A stretch of 6,542 nucleotides of DNA from Alistipes sp. (lineage in GTDB: Bacteria; Bacteroidota; Bacteroidia; Bacteroidales; Rikenellaceae): NCBI GenBank assembly GCA_017628595.1, contig JAGBYV010000168.1, positions 1-6,542 of the forward strand. Reading direction: 5' to 3'. This document shows, piece by piece, positions 1 through 6,216 of this stretch (its first letter is position 1; every line of letters starts with the position of its first letter). The notes under the pieces are model-generated. The model ran no database searches and was not told the origin of the DNA. It worked only from the letters and a program-made list of their open reading frames with translations. The translations under genes were made by a program, and so were the position numbers.

Positions 1-708
1 CAGCTTATTACCATCTTCCTTATCTTGATTGGTATGGCTGTTGCAGCTATTAGCCGATGGCTTATGAACATACATACTCGTCGCCATACGATGTCCTATG
101 TTACATATATTAGCTGGATAGCTTGCGAGATTTTGGCTATGTCCGTTATTTTTACCCTTGCTGCGGTGCTTTTTACCGAGACTGAGAAAGGTGTTATAAC
201 ACTATTCCGCAACTCTCTGGTAAAGACTTTCCTTATCCTCTTGATCCCTTATACCATGTGCTACATCTACTTCATTTGGCAGGAGCGTGTGGCGCAGTTG
301 CGTCTATTGCGCCAACAGATAGCCGAGGATGAGACAGCTCTGCAGACGGCATATATTCAGATTTTCGATACCAAGGGCGAGATGCGCCTATCGGTACGTC
401 GTGAGCACCTGCTCCTGATTGAGTCGGCCGATAATTATATCTGTGTATGGTATACCAATAACAACGCTCCCAAGAAGGTGCTGGTGCGTAATACACTGAA
501 GCATGTTGCCGAGCAGTTGGCGTCAACTCACATTCAGCAGTGTCACCGCTCCTATATGGTGAATCTGGATTTGGTCAAGGTCATGCGTCGTGAAAAAGAG
601 GGTATGTTCATCGAATTCGGCATTGCCGGAGTCCCCGATGTCCCCATTTCAAAGACCTATGTTGATAGTGTCAAAAAGTGGCTTATAAGCTCGCCTGAAA
701 ACGCATAA
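1..708 (+). CDS. Membrane-anchored LytTR-family DNA-binding regulator (5' end missing)
   Basis: The frame is open from the first base, so the true start lies upstream; 235 codons are visible. Counting from the first visible codon, hydrophobic stretches at about 1-20, 33-58 and 70-92 look like three transmembrane helices, so at least one more may lie outside the window. A short charged linker (about 95-118) leads into a C-terminal LytTR domain at about 118-228. Its hallmarks are the ESADNYICVWY strand, the CHRSYMVNLDLV segment and the closing VPISKTYVDSVKKWL helix. LytTR domains bind DNA as transcription factors, usually at paired direct repeats. No response-regulator receiver domain is visible, so this is probably not a classical two-component regulator but a membrane protein with a cytoplasmic DNA-binding tail. 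Its signal and targets are unknown. It is separated from the next gene by a strong terminator. The family is secure; the role is inferred. Confidence 0.9.
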   Translation, partial: QLITIFLILIGMAVAAISRWLMNIHTRRHTMSYVTYISWIACEILAMSVIFTLAAVLFTETEKGVITLFRNSLVKTFLILLIPYTMCYIYFIWQERVAQLRLLRQQIAEDETALQTAYIQIFDTKGEMRLSVRREHLLLIESADNYICVWYTNNNAPKKVLVRNTLKHVAEQLASTHIQQCHRSYMVNLDLVKVMRREKEGMFIEFGIAGVPDVPISKTYVDSVKKWLISSPENA

Positions 709-727
709 TTTTCGTAAAAGTGTGATT

Positions 728-774
728 TATTTAGGGGTGGAATTTTCGAATTTCACCCCTAAATAGCGTTTTTT
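728..774 (+). terminator. Rho-independent terminator after the LytTR gene
   Basis: A long inverted repeat (arms about 728-744 and 749-765, with one G-U pair) closes on a TTCG tetraloop at 745-748. It is followed after three bases by six T at 769-774. The core arms read ATTTAGGGGTG and CACCCCTAAAT. It starts 20 bases after the stop codon and should end the LytTR transcript. The stem is near-perfect, so it could also act in the opposite direction, but no gene converges on it. Confidence 0.88.
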
Positions 775-798
775 AACCCCTATAGGGATTTCGCCCCT
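733..798. repeat. Four copies of a 10-bp AGGGGYKRAA motif
   Basis: The motif occurs once on the + strand (733-742, AGGGGTGGAA) and three times on the - strand (760-751 AGGGGTGAAA, 781-772 AGGGGTTAAA, 798-789 AGGGGCGAAA). The first two copies are the arms of the terminator hairpin; the other two lie beyond it. The third is embedded in a perfect palindrome, CCCTATAGGG, at 778-787. The - strand copies start 21 and 17 bp apart. They could be a regulator binding array, or remnants of terminator duplication. The repeats are seen directly; no function is shown. Confidence 0.6.
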
Positions 799-832
799 CG
801 ATAGTGGTGGCTATCACATTTATTTTTTTTAC

Positions 833-862
833 TCGCATAATAACGCGATATTCGCATCATAA
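833..862 (+). repeat. Paired 11-bp direct repeats upstream of the acyl-CoA synthetase
   Basis: TCGCATAATAA (833-843) and TCGCATCATAA (852-862) match at 10 of 11 positions. They start 19 bp apart, close to two helical turns, so a protein could meet both on the same face of the DNA. Between them lies a short inverted repeat, GCGATATTCGC (845-855), overlapping the second copy. They end 37 bases before the start codon, where a promoter or operator would be expected. I saw no convincing Bacteroidota -33/-7 promoter here, so the site is only a candidate. Confidence 0.45.
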
Positions 863-885
863 TTGAAAAACCAAATTTAATAAAT

Positions 886-890
886 AGGAG
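886..890 (+). promoter_or_regulatory. Shine-Dalgarno-like site of the acyl-CoA synthetase gene
   Basis: AGGAG lies nine bases before the ATG at 900 in an otherwise A/T-rich leader. It supports that ATG as the start. It is notable because the other genes in this window lack a clear Shine-Dalgarno sequence, as is common in Bacteroidota. Confidence 0.6.
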
Positions 891-899
891 TTAAATTTT

Positions 900-2537
900 A
901 TGCGACACTATCTTTCCATACTTCAAACCTCAATGCGCGAGCAGTGGCAGAAACCTGCTTTGAGCGATTACAAAGGAGCAACATTTACATTTGCCGACAT
1001 GGCAACACGTATAGCAAAGTTGCACGCTTTGTTTGAGGTGATGGAGATTCAGGATGGCGATAAGATTGCCCTCGCTTCAAAGAACTGCGCACATTGGGCT
1101 ATCAGTTTTCTGGCTGCAGCAACACGTCGTTGCGTGGCAGTGCCCATTCTTCCCGACTTTGCGCCCGAGACTATCGCGGGACTTACCTTCCACTCTGAGA
1201 GTGTTGTGCTCTTCACCGAGACACGCATGTGGGATAATATGGATCAGTCAACAATGCCTAATCTGAAAGCGGCAATCAATGTTGATGATTTCTCTTTGCT
1301 CTATGCTGCCGACAAGGCCTATGCCGAGGCCGCAGAGCAGATCGAGGCTACAATGCCTAAGGTATATGGCGAGGAGGAGAAGATGGCGGTGACCGACTAT
1401 AAGTTCTCATCTCTGGACGATCTTGCAATTATCAATTACACATCTGGTACTACAAGCTCGCCCAAGGGCGTAATGCTTACTGCGCGTAACCTCTCATCAA
1501 ATATTGAGTTTGGTCTGCGCAATATCCCCGTAACCAACGATGATAAGATTATGTCGATGCTTCCGTTGGCTCATATGTACGGTATGGCATTCGAGTTCCT
1601 CTACCCCTTGAGTGGTGGTGCTCACGTATATTTCCTGGGCAAGACACCCACTCCCACGGTGCTCATGCAGGCGTTGGCCGATATTAAGCCTTACATCCTG
1701 ATTACAGTGCCCCTGGTTATGGAGAAGATCTTCAAGAATAAGGTTATGCCTACGCTCAATAAGCCCATGATGCGTATATTGACGTCTATTCCTGGTGTTA
1801 GCAACCTTATTTATGGCAAGGTGCGTGCTACATTGCTTAATACTTTTGGTGGTAATCTGCGTTCAATCGTTCTTGGCGGTGCCGCTATTAGCCTGCCCGT
1901 TGAGAAGGTGATGCGTAAGATTCGCCTGCCTTATACAGTTGGTTACGGAATGACCGAGTGCGCTCCGCTTATCGGTTACTCACCCTGGGAGTCGTTCCGC
2001 CTTGGTTCGTGCGGTCGTGCTGTGGATAATGTGGTTGTACGTATTGACTCTGAGGATCCCGAGCATAAGGTGGGAGAGATTCAGGTACATGGCGACAACG
2101 TTATGCAGGGATACTTCAAGAATCCCGAGGCTACAGCTGCTACCTTTACCGAGGATGGCTATCTTCGTACAGGCGATTTGGGTATTATCGATCGCGATGG
2201 CAATATCTTCATCAAGGGCCGTAGCAAGTGTATGATCCTCAGCCCTAATGGTCAGAATATCTATCCCGAGGAGATCGAGAGCCAGCTTAACTCTATGCCC
2301 CACGTAGGAGAGTCGCTCGTAGTTGAGCGTAAGGGTGGTCTGGTTGCTCTTGTGGCACTTACTCCCGATGATCAGAAGAGTGGCAATCGTGAGGAACTGA
2401 AGGCTCAGCTGGAGGAGAATCGTATCTTGTTGAACAAGATTCTGCCCGCGTATAGCAAGATCGCGCAGATTGAGATTATCGAGCAGGGCTTTGAGCACAC
2501 TCCCAAACAGTCAATCCAGAGATTCCTTTATAATTAA
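900..2537 (+). CDS. Long-chain fatty acid-CoA ligase (AMP-forming acyl-CoA synthetase)
   Basis: A 545-residue member of the adenylate-forming (ANL) superfamily. It should activate fatty acids with ATP to an acyl-AMP, then transfer the acyl group to CoA; it has no signal peptide and is probably cytosolic or membrane-associated. Motifs in order are the P-loop YTSGTTSSPKGV (180-191), A4 LPLAHMYGM (221-229), A5 GYGMTECAP (348-356), A7 YLRTGDLG (421-428), A8 DRDGNIFIKGRSKCMI (431-446) and NIYPEEIE (453-460). The C-terminal A10 segment reads TPKQSIQR (534-541). There the residue aligning with the usual catalytic lysine appears to be Ser538, with a lysine two residues earlier. Full length for the family, starting at an ATG with AGGAG upstream. 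Terminators on both sides suggest it is transcribed alone. Substrate chain length cannot be read from the sequence, and an acyl-ACP or lipid-recycling role is possible. Confidence 0.93.
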   Translation: MRHYLSILQTSMREQWQKPALSDYKGATFTFADMATRIAKLHALFEVMEIQDGDKIALASKNCAHWAISFLAAATRRCVAVPILPDFAPETIAGLTFHSESVVLFTETRMWDNMDQSTMPNLKAAINVDDFSLLYAADKAYAEAAEQIEATMPKVYGEEEKMAVTDYKFSSLDDLAIINYTSGTTSSPKGVMLTARNLSSNIEFGLRNIPVTNDDKIMSMLPLAHMYGMAFEFLYPLSGGAHVYFLGKTPTPTVLMQALADIKPYILITVPLVMEKIFKNKVMPTLNKPMMRILTSIPGVSNLIYGKVRATLLNTFGGNLRSIVLGGAAISLPVEKVMRKIRLPYTVGYGMTECAPLIGYSPWESFRLGSCGRAVDNVVVRIDSEDPEHKVGEIQVHGDNVMQGYFKNPEATAATFTEDGYLRTGDLGIIDRDGNIFIKGRSKCMILSPNGQNIYPEEIESQLNSMPHVGESLVVERKGGLVALVALTPDDQKSGNREELKAQLEENRILLNKILPAYSKIAQIEIIEQGFEHTPKQSIQRFLYN

Positions 2538-2562
2538 TTGTAGCATATAGTTATTTTGGAGA

Positions 2563-2598
2563 AGGGGATGTATTTTCGCGGATACATCCCCTATTTTT
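2563..2598 (+). terminator. Rho-independent terminator after the acyl-CoA synthetase
   Basis: A perfect 11-bp stem (AGGGGATGTAT at 2563-2573 with ATACATCCCCT at 2582-2592) encloses an 8-base loop and is followed by TTTTT at 2594-2598. It begins 25 bases after the stop codon. It separates the ligase transcript from the downstream operon. Confidence 0.88.
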
Positions 2599-2630
2599 GT
2601 GTTTGTGCGAAAGGAAAATCGTCGTAAAAA

Positions 2631-2661
2631 TTGCTATAATCAACGACAGTTTGTAATTTTG
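2631..2661 (+). promoter_or_regulatory. Bacteroidota-type promoter of the desulfidase-ispG-recO operon
   Basis: TTG at 2631-2633, a 20-bp spacer and TAATTTTG at 2654-2661 match the known Bacteroidota housekeeping promoter pattern (TTG or TTTG near -33, TAnnTTTG near -7). Transcription would begin within a few bases after 2661, giving a short leader of roughly 15-20 bases before the ATG at 2685. It lies just after the upstream terminator, as expected for a new transcription unit. Confidence 0.75.
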
Positions 2662-2670
2662 TACAAAATT
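2655..2670. promoter_or_regulatory. Perfect 16-bp palindrome over the -7 box, candidate operator
   Basis: AATTTTGTACAAAATT is identical to its reverse complement. It covers all but one base of the -7 element and the predicted transcription start. A homodimeric repressor bound here would block the promoter. Part of the symmetry comes from the promoter consensus itself (TTTTG), so chance is not excluded, but the matching right half is not required by the promoter. No regulator gene for it is visible. Confidence 0.5.
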
Positions 2671-2684
2671 GAAATCGCAAAATT

Positions 2685-3971
2685 ATGTTTTCTACTGCCG
2701 ATATAGAGGCTATCGTAGCCCTTATAAAACGCGAGGTGGTGCCTGCCATTGGTTGCACCGAACCAGTTGCCGTGTCGTTGTGCGTAGCACGTGCTACCGA
2801 GTTGTTGGGTTGTAAGCCCGAAAAGATAGAGGTGCTGTTGAGTGCCAATATCCTGAAAAATGCCATGGGTGTCGGTATTCCCGGTACGGGCATGATAGGA
2901 TTGCCTATTGCCATTGCGTTGGGTGCTATTGTAGGCCGCTCGGAATATGGCCTGGAGGTGTTGAAGGATGCCGATGAGAAGGCTGTGGCCGATGGTCGTG
3001 CCTATATAGACGAGAAGCGCATTTCGATAGATGTAAAGGAGGGAATAGAAGAGAAACTCTATATTGAGGTGGTAGTGTCAGCAGCAGGTCATTTAGCCAA
3101 GGCGATTATTGCCGGAGGTCACACAACATTTGTCTATCTTGAGCAGGATGGACAGGTGACCTTGGATAATCGTGCCGTGGGCGTACGGAGCGAGCAGACC
3201 GATGACGTGGTTCTATCGCTGCGTAAGGTATATGATTTTGCCATGACTGCTCCGCTGGAGGAGATTGAGTTTATTCTTGAGTCGAAGCGGCTCAATAAGG
3301 CTGCTGCCGAGAGTGCATTTGGTGCAGATTTCGGTCACTCGCTGGGTAAGACCTTGCGAGGCAGTCGTGAGTTGCATGTTTTGGGTGATAGCATCTTTAC
3401 CCGCATATTGTCTTATACAGCGTCGGCTTGTGATGCCCGTATGGGTGGTGCCATGGTGCCCGTAATGAGTAATTCTGGTAGTGGAAATCAGGGCATTACG
3501 GCTACTCTGCCCGTTGTTGTTTATGGTGAGGAATGTGGTGCTTCCAATGAGCAGATGATCCGTGCGCTTACGCTCAGCCATCTGACTGTCATATATATTA
3601 AGCAGAGTCTGGGTCGTCTTTCAGCTTTGTGTGGATGTGTTGTTGCGGCGGCTGGTTCAAGTTGCGGTATTACATATCTCATGGGCGGTGGATACGACGA
3701 GGTAGCTATGGCTGTGAAAAATATGATAGCCAACCTTACGGGTATGATATGTGATGGTGCCAAGCCGAGCTGTGCGCTTAAGTTGGCAAGTGGCGTTTCG
3801 ACAGCCGTTTTGTCGGCTATGATGGCTATGGAACATCGTTGTGTATCGAAGCTGGAGGGTATCATTGACGAGGATGTCGATCGCTCGATTAAAAACCTTA
3901 CAACGATTGGTCGCGAGGGTATGAATGCCACAGATACACTGATTCTGGATATAATGACAGGTAAATGTTAA
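2685..3971 (+). CDS. UPF0597 / L-cysteine desulfidase-like iron-sulfur enzyme (serine dehydratase alpha family)
   Basis: A 428-residue protein of the family that includes E. coli YhaM (CyuA) and archaeal L-cysteine desulfidase. Characterised members split L-cysteine into sulfide, ammonia and pyruvate using a labile [4Fe-4S] cluster rather than PLP. The N-terminal signature AIGCTEP (21-27) contains the conserved Cys24. Other visible blocks are the glycine-rich MGVGIPGTGMIGLP (61-74), SNSGSGNQG (262-270), GEECGASNEQ (281-290), the Cys-rich LCGCVVAAAGSSCG (315-328) and ICDGAKPSCALKLASG (355-370). Cluster ligands are probably among Cys284, 316, 318, 327, 356 and 363; which ones cannot be decided here. 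Length is normal for the family (about 400-440). No membrane segment or signal peptide is evident, so it is likely cytosolic. It is the first gene of an operon with ispG and recO. The family is secure; cysteine as substrate is inferred, and serine or another amino acid is possible. Confidence 0.88.
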   Translation: MFSTADIEAIVALIKREVVPAIGCTEPVAVSLCVARATELLGCKPEKIEVLLSANILKNAMGVGIPGTGMIGLPIAIALGAIVGRSEYGLEVLKDADEKAVADGRAYIDEKRISIDVKEGIEEKLYIEVVVSAAGHLAKAIIAGGHTTFVYLEQDGQVTLDNRAVGVRSEQTDDVVLSLRKVYDFAMTAPLEEIEFILESKRLNKAAAESAFGADFGHSLGKTLRGSRELHVLGDSIFTRILSYTASACDARMGGAMVPVMSNSGSGNQGITATLPVVVYGEECGASNEQMIRALTLSHLTVIYIKQSLGRLSALCGCVVAAAGSSCGITYLMGGGYDEVAMAVKNMIANLTGMICDGAKPSCALKLASGVSTAVLSAMMAMEHRCVSKLEGIIDEDVDRSIKNLTTIGREGMNATDTLILDIMTGKC

Positions 3972-3989
3972 TTGCATAATTCTAAAGAT

Positions 3990-5474
3990 ATGGATCTTAC
4001 AAAATATATACGTCGCAAAGCACACGAGGTGCACATTGGTAATGTGCGAATCGGTTCCGAGCATCCAATTGCAGTGCAGTCGATGACCAATACCCCGACA
4101 GCCAATACTGAGCTCAGTGTAGCGCAGGTTGAGCGCATCGCCGATGCCGGTGCCGGCATTGTACGTCTTACGGCGCAGGGTCGCAAGGAGGGCGAGAATC
4201 TGGAGAATATCGTTGCACAATTGCGTAATGAAGGCTACCAGACCGCTATTGTAGCCGATATCCATTTTGTTCCCGAAGTGGCCTCTATCGCAGCACGTTA
4301 TGTGGATAAGGTTCGTATCAATCCCGGTAACTACCGCACATCTAATGGCGAGTTGGAGGCTCTTATCGCCCAGTGCCGTGAGCGAGGTGTTGCGTTGCGT
4401 ATAGGTGTAAATCATGGTTCGCTGGCAAAACGCATATTCGATGAGTGGGGCGACACGCCCGAGGGTATGGTCGTCTCGGCTATGGAGTTTTTGCGCGTAT
4501 GCCGACGTGAGGAGTTCGACCAAGTGGTCGTGTCGATGAAGTCGAGCAATACCCGTGTAATGGTGCAGGCCTACCGTCTGCTGGTCGAGGCTATGGAGCG
4601 CGAGGAAATGACCTATCCCGTGCATCTGGGGGTAACCGAGGCCGGTAATGGCATCGAGGGTCGCATCAAGAGCGCAGTGGGCATTGGTGCATTGCTTGCC
4701 GACGGTATTGGTGATACGATTCGCGTTTCGCTTACCGAAGCTCCCGAGAATGAGGTGCCCGTAGCGCAGATGTTGGTCGATTATTATAAGCAGCGAGAGG
4801 GCGTGTTCACGGTTAATTATCCCGAGCGTTATCATGCTACGGAGTATGTGCGTCGTTCGGATGTGATGACACCCGTTGTGCATGATGAGATTACGGAGCA
4901 GTTCCGAGTAGTGGAGTCAGTGAGCAATAATCCTACTGCCGAACTGCGTGCTGCGATATTGAATATGGATGATCGTGAGCCAGTAGTGGTTAAGCGTCGT
5001 TACGATGATGCCGAGGCCGAGTCGGTTGCTCTGAAGGCTGCCGCCGATCTGGGAGTATTGTTCCTTGATGGACTGGCCGATGGTATATGGATCGATGCTC
5101 CGCAGCTCGATGAGAAGATGGTACGAGATATAGAACTGATGATTCTACAGGCGGCGCGTGTGCGTTTTTCGCATACGGAGTATATCGCCTGCCCAAGTTG
5201 TGGTCGCACGCTGTACGATATCGAGAAGACTCTGGCTGATATCAAGAGCCGCACATCACATCTAAAGAATCTCAAGATCGGTATCATGGGTTGCATCGTC
5301 AATGGTCCTGGTGAGATGGCCGATGCAGACTATGGATATGTTGGAGCTGCAGCGGGACGCATCACACTCTATAAGGGTCGTGAGATTGTTGAGCGCAATA
5401 TCCCGCAGGAGGAGGCTATCGATCATCTTATAGCACTCATCAAGGCCAACGGCGACTGGCAAGACCCCGAGTAG
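3990..5474 (+). CDS. ispG: 4-hydroxy-3-methylbut-2-enyl diphosphate synthase (IspG/GcpE), intermediate-length form
   Basis: Reductively converts methylerythritol cyclodiphosphate to HMBPP in the MEP pathway of isoprenoid synthesis, using a [4Fe-4S] cluster. From the ATG at 3990 the protein has 494 residues. A TIM barrel (about 8-265) shows HPIAVQSMTNTPT, GIVRLTAQG, ADIHFVPE, VRINPGNY, RIGVNHGSL and GVTEAGNG. An inserted region (about 266-394) follows, then the cluster domain with CPSCGRTLYD (Cys401, Cys404) and GIMGCIVNGPGE (Cys435, Glu442). All expected ligands are present. Classical bacterial IspG has about 370 residues and the inserted-domain form of plants and Bacteroides about 600 or more, so this one is in between. 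A TTG at 3972, directly after the upstream stop, would add six residues; I prefer the ATG because MDLTKYIRRKAHEV resembles the N-terminus I remember for Bacteroides IspG. It lies 18 bases after the desulfidase gene, presumably on the same transcript. Confidence 0.95.
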   Translation: MDLTKYIRRKAHEVHIGNVRIGSEHPIAVQSMTNTPTANTELSVAQVERIADAGAGIVRLTAQGRKEGENLENIVAQLRNEGYQTAIVADIHFVPEVASIAARYVDKVRINPGNYRTSNGELEALIAQCRERGVALRIGVNHGSLAKRIFDEWGDTPEGMVVSAMEFLRVCRREEFDQVVVSMKSSNTRVMVQAYRLLVEAMEREEMTYPVHLGVTEAGNGIEGRIKSAVGIGALLADGIGDTIRVSLTEAPENEVPVAQMLVDYYKQREGVFTVNYPERYHATEYVRRSDVMTPVVHDEITEQFRVVESVSNNPTAELRAAILNMDDREPVVVKRRYDDAEAESVALKAAADLGVLFLDGLADGIWIDAPQLDEKMVRDIELMILQAARVRFSHTEYIACPSCGRTLYDIEKTLADIKSRTSHLKNLKIGIMGCIVNGPGEMADADYGYVGAAAGRITLYKGREIVERNIPQEEAIDHLIALIKANGDWQDPE

Positions 5475-5475
5475 T

Positions 5476-6213
5476 ATGGCAATACAGGCGATGAAGCGTT
5501 ATACGGCGCGCGGCGTGGTTCTGGGCACCTTGAAATATGGTGATCGAGGCGTTGTCGTGCATATGCTTACATCGTCACATGGCCGTCAGAGTTATATTGT
5601 GCAGGGCGTGGGTTCACGTCGTGCTGGGCAGAAGATGGCCCTGTTTCAGCCTATGTTTGCTCTTGAATTCGAGGGGCTGGAGTCCTCGAAGATGCAGATG
5701 CACCGCTTTGGCGCAGTGCAGTCGGGTATTGTCTTGCAATCAATTCCTTTTGATATAAAAAAATCGACCATAGCCCTCTTTATGGCAGAGGTTTTGCACC
5801 GTCTGGTCAAGGAGAGTGAGGCAAATGAGATGTTGTTCGATTTCGTTTGGGGCTCGGTCGAGGCACTGGATGCAGCAACTGAGGGTGTGGCTAATTTCCA
5901 CCTATGGTTTCTCTCAAATCTGTGCCGTTTTCTGGGTTTTTCGCCCGGTAATGAGTATCAGCCTGAAGCGTGGTTTAATCTCGCCGAAGGACTTTATACT
6001 ACAGAGTGTCCCCCACGAGAATATCGCATCTCTCAGGAGAATGCCCTCATCCTCCGCGATATGCTGGAGTGCGATGTGCGATATTTGGGCGAGATAGGTC
6101 TTAACCGCCACCAGAGAGTGGATTTCCTGGCGGCGTTGTTATCCTACTACTCCTACCACCTCGATACTATCAACTCCGTGCAATCGATCAGGATTTTGCA
6201 AGAGGTGTTTTAG
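5476..6213 (+). CDS. recO: DNA repair protein RecO
   Basis: A 245-residue RecO. It binds single-stranded DNA and, with RecR, helps load RecA onto SSB-coated DNA in gap repair, and it anneals complementary strands. The N-terminal OB-fold (about 8-85) begins with TARGVVLGTLKYGDRGVVVHMLT and continues with SYIVQGVGSRR. The rest is the helical C-terminal domain, including HLWFLSNLCRFLGFSPG (142-158), and it ends SIRILQEVF, much like the Bacteroides RecO end I remember. The four-cysteine zinc finger seen in some RecO proteins is absent: only Cys150, Cys178 and Cys199 are present, not as CxxC pairs. The ATG at 5476 lies one base after the ispG stop. A second ATG at 5491 would give 240 residues and a more typical N-terminus, so the start is uncertain by five codons. 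Probably translationally coupled to ispG. Confidence 0.93.
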   Translation: MAIQAMKRYTARGVVLGTLKYGDRGVVVHMLTSSHGRQSYIVQGVGSRRAGQKMALFQPMFALEFEGLESSKMQMHRFGAVQSGIVLQSIPFDIKKSTIALFMAEVLHRLVKESEANEMLFDFVWGSVEALDAATEGVANFHLWFLSNLCRFLGFSPGNEYQPEAWFNLAEGLYTTECPPREYRISQENALILRDMLECDVRYLGEIGLNRHQRVDFLAALLSYYSYHLDTINSVQSIRILQEVF

Positions 6214-6216
6214 ATT

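Noticed and set aside
800..830. Possible second terminator: GATAG/CTATC stem followed by a run of eight T at 823-830
   Set aside because: The stem has only five A/T-rich pairs and the T run begins seven bases after it. The strong hairpin at 728-774 already explains termination. The T run may instead be part of the promoter region of the next gene.
1980..2498. Antisense open frame (172 codons) opposite the 3' half of the acyl-CoA synthetase
   Set aside because: It is opposite the conserved A7-A10 region of a clear gene. The Leu/Ile-rich translation has no family signature, and no promoter or ribosome site is seen.
2621..2647. Inverted half sites GTCGT (2621-2625) and ACGAC (2643-2647) around the -33 element
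   Set aside because: Only five bases per arm match, and the flanking bases do not extend the symmetry, so chance is likely. The 16-bp palindrome nearby is a much better operator candidate.
3972..3989. TTG at 3972 as the ispG start
   Set aside because: It directly abuts the upstream stop and would add six residues with no family support. The ATG at 3990 gives a family-like N-terminus. It cannot be fully excluded.
3657..4883. Long antisense open frame (about 408 codons) across the end of the desulfidase gene and most of ispG
   Set aside because: It lies wholly opposite two well-identified genes. Its translation is rich in His, Ile, Thr and Cys with no recognisable motif, which is typical of the reverse complement of highly expressed coding sequence.
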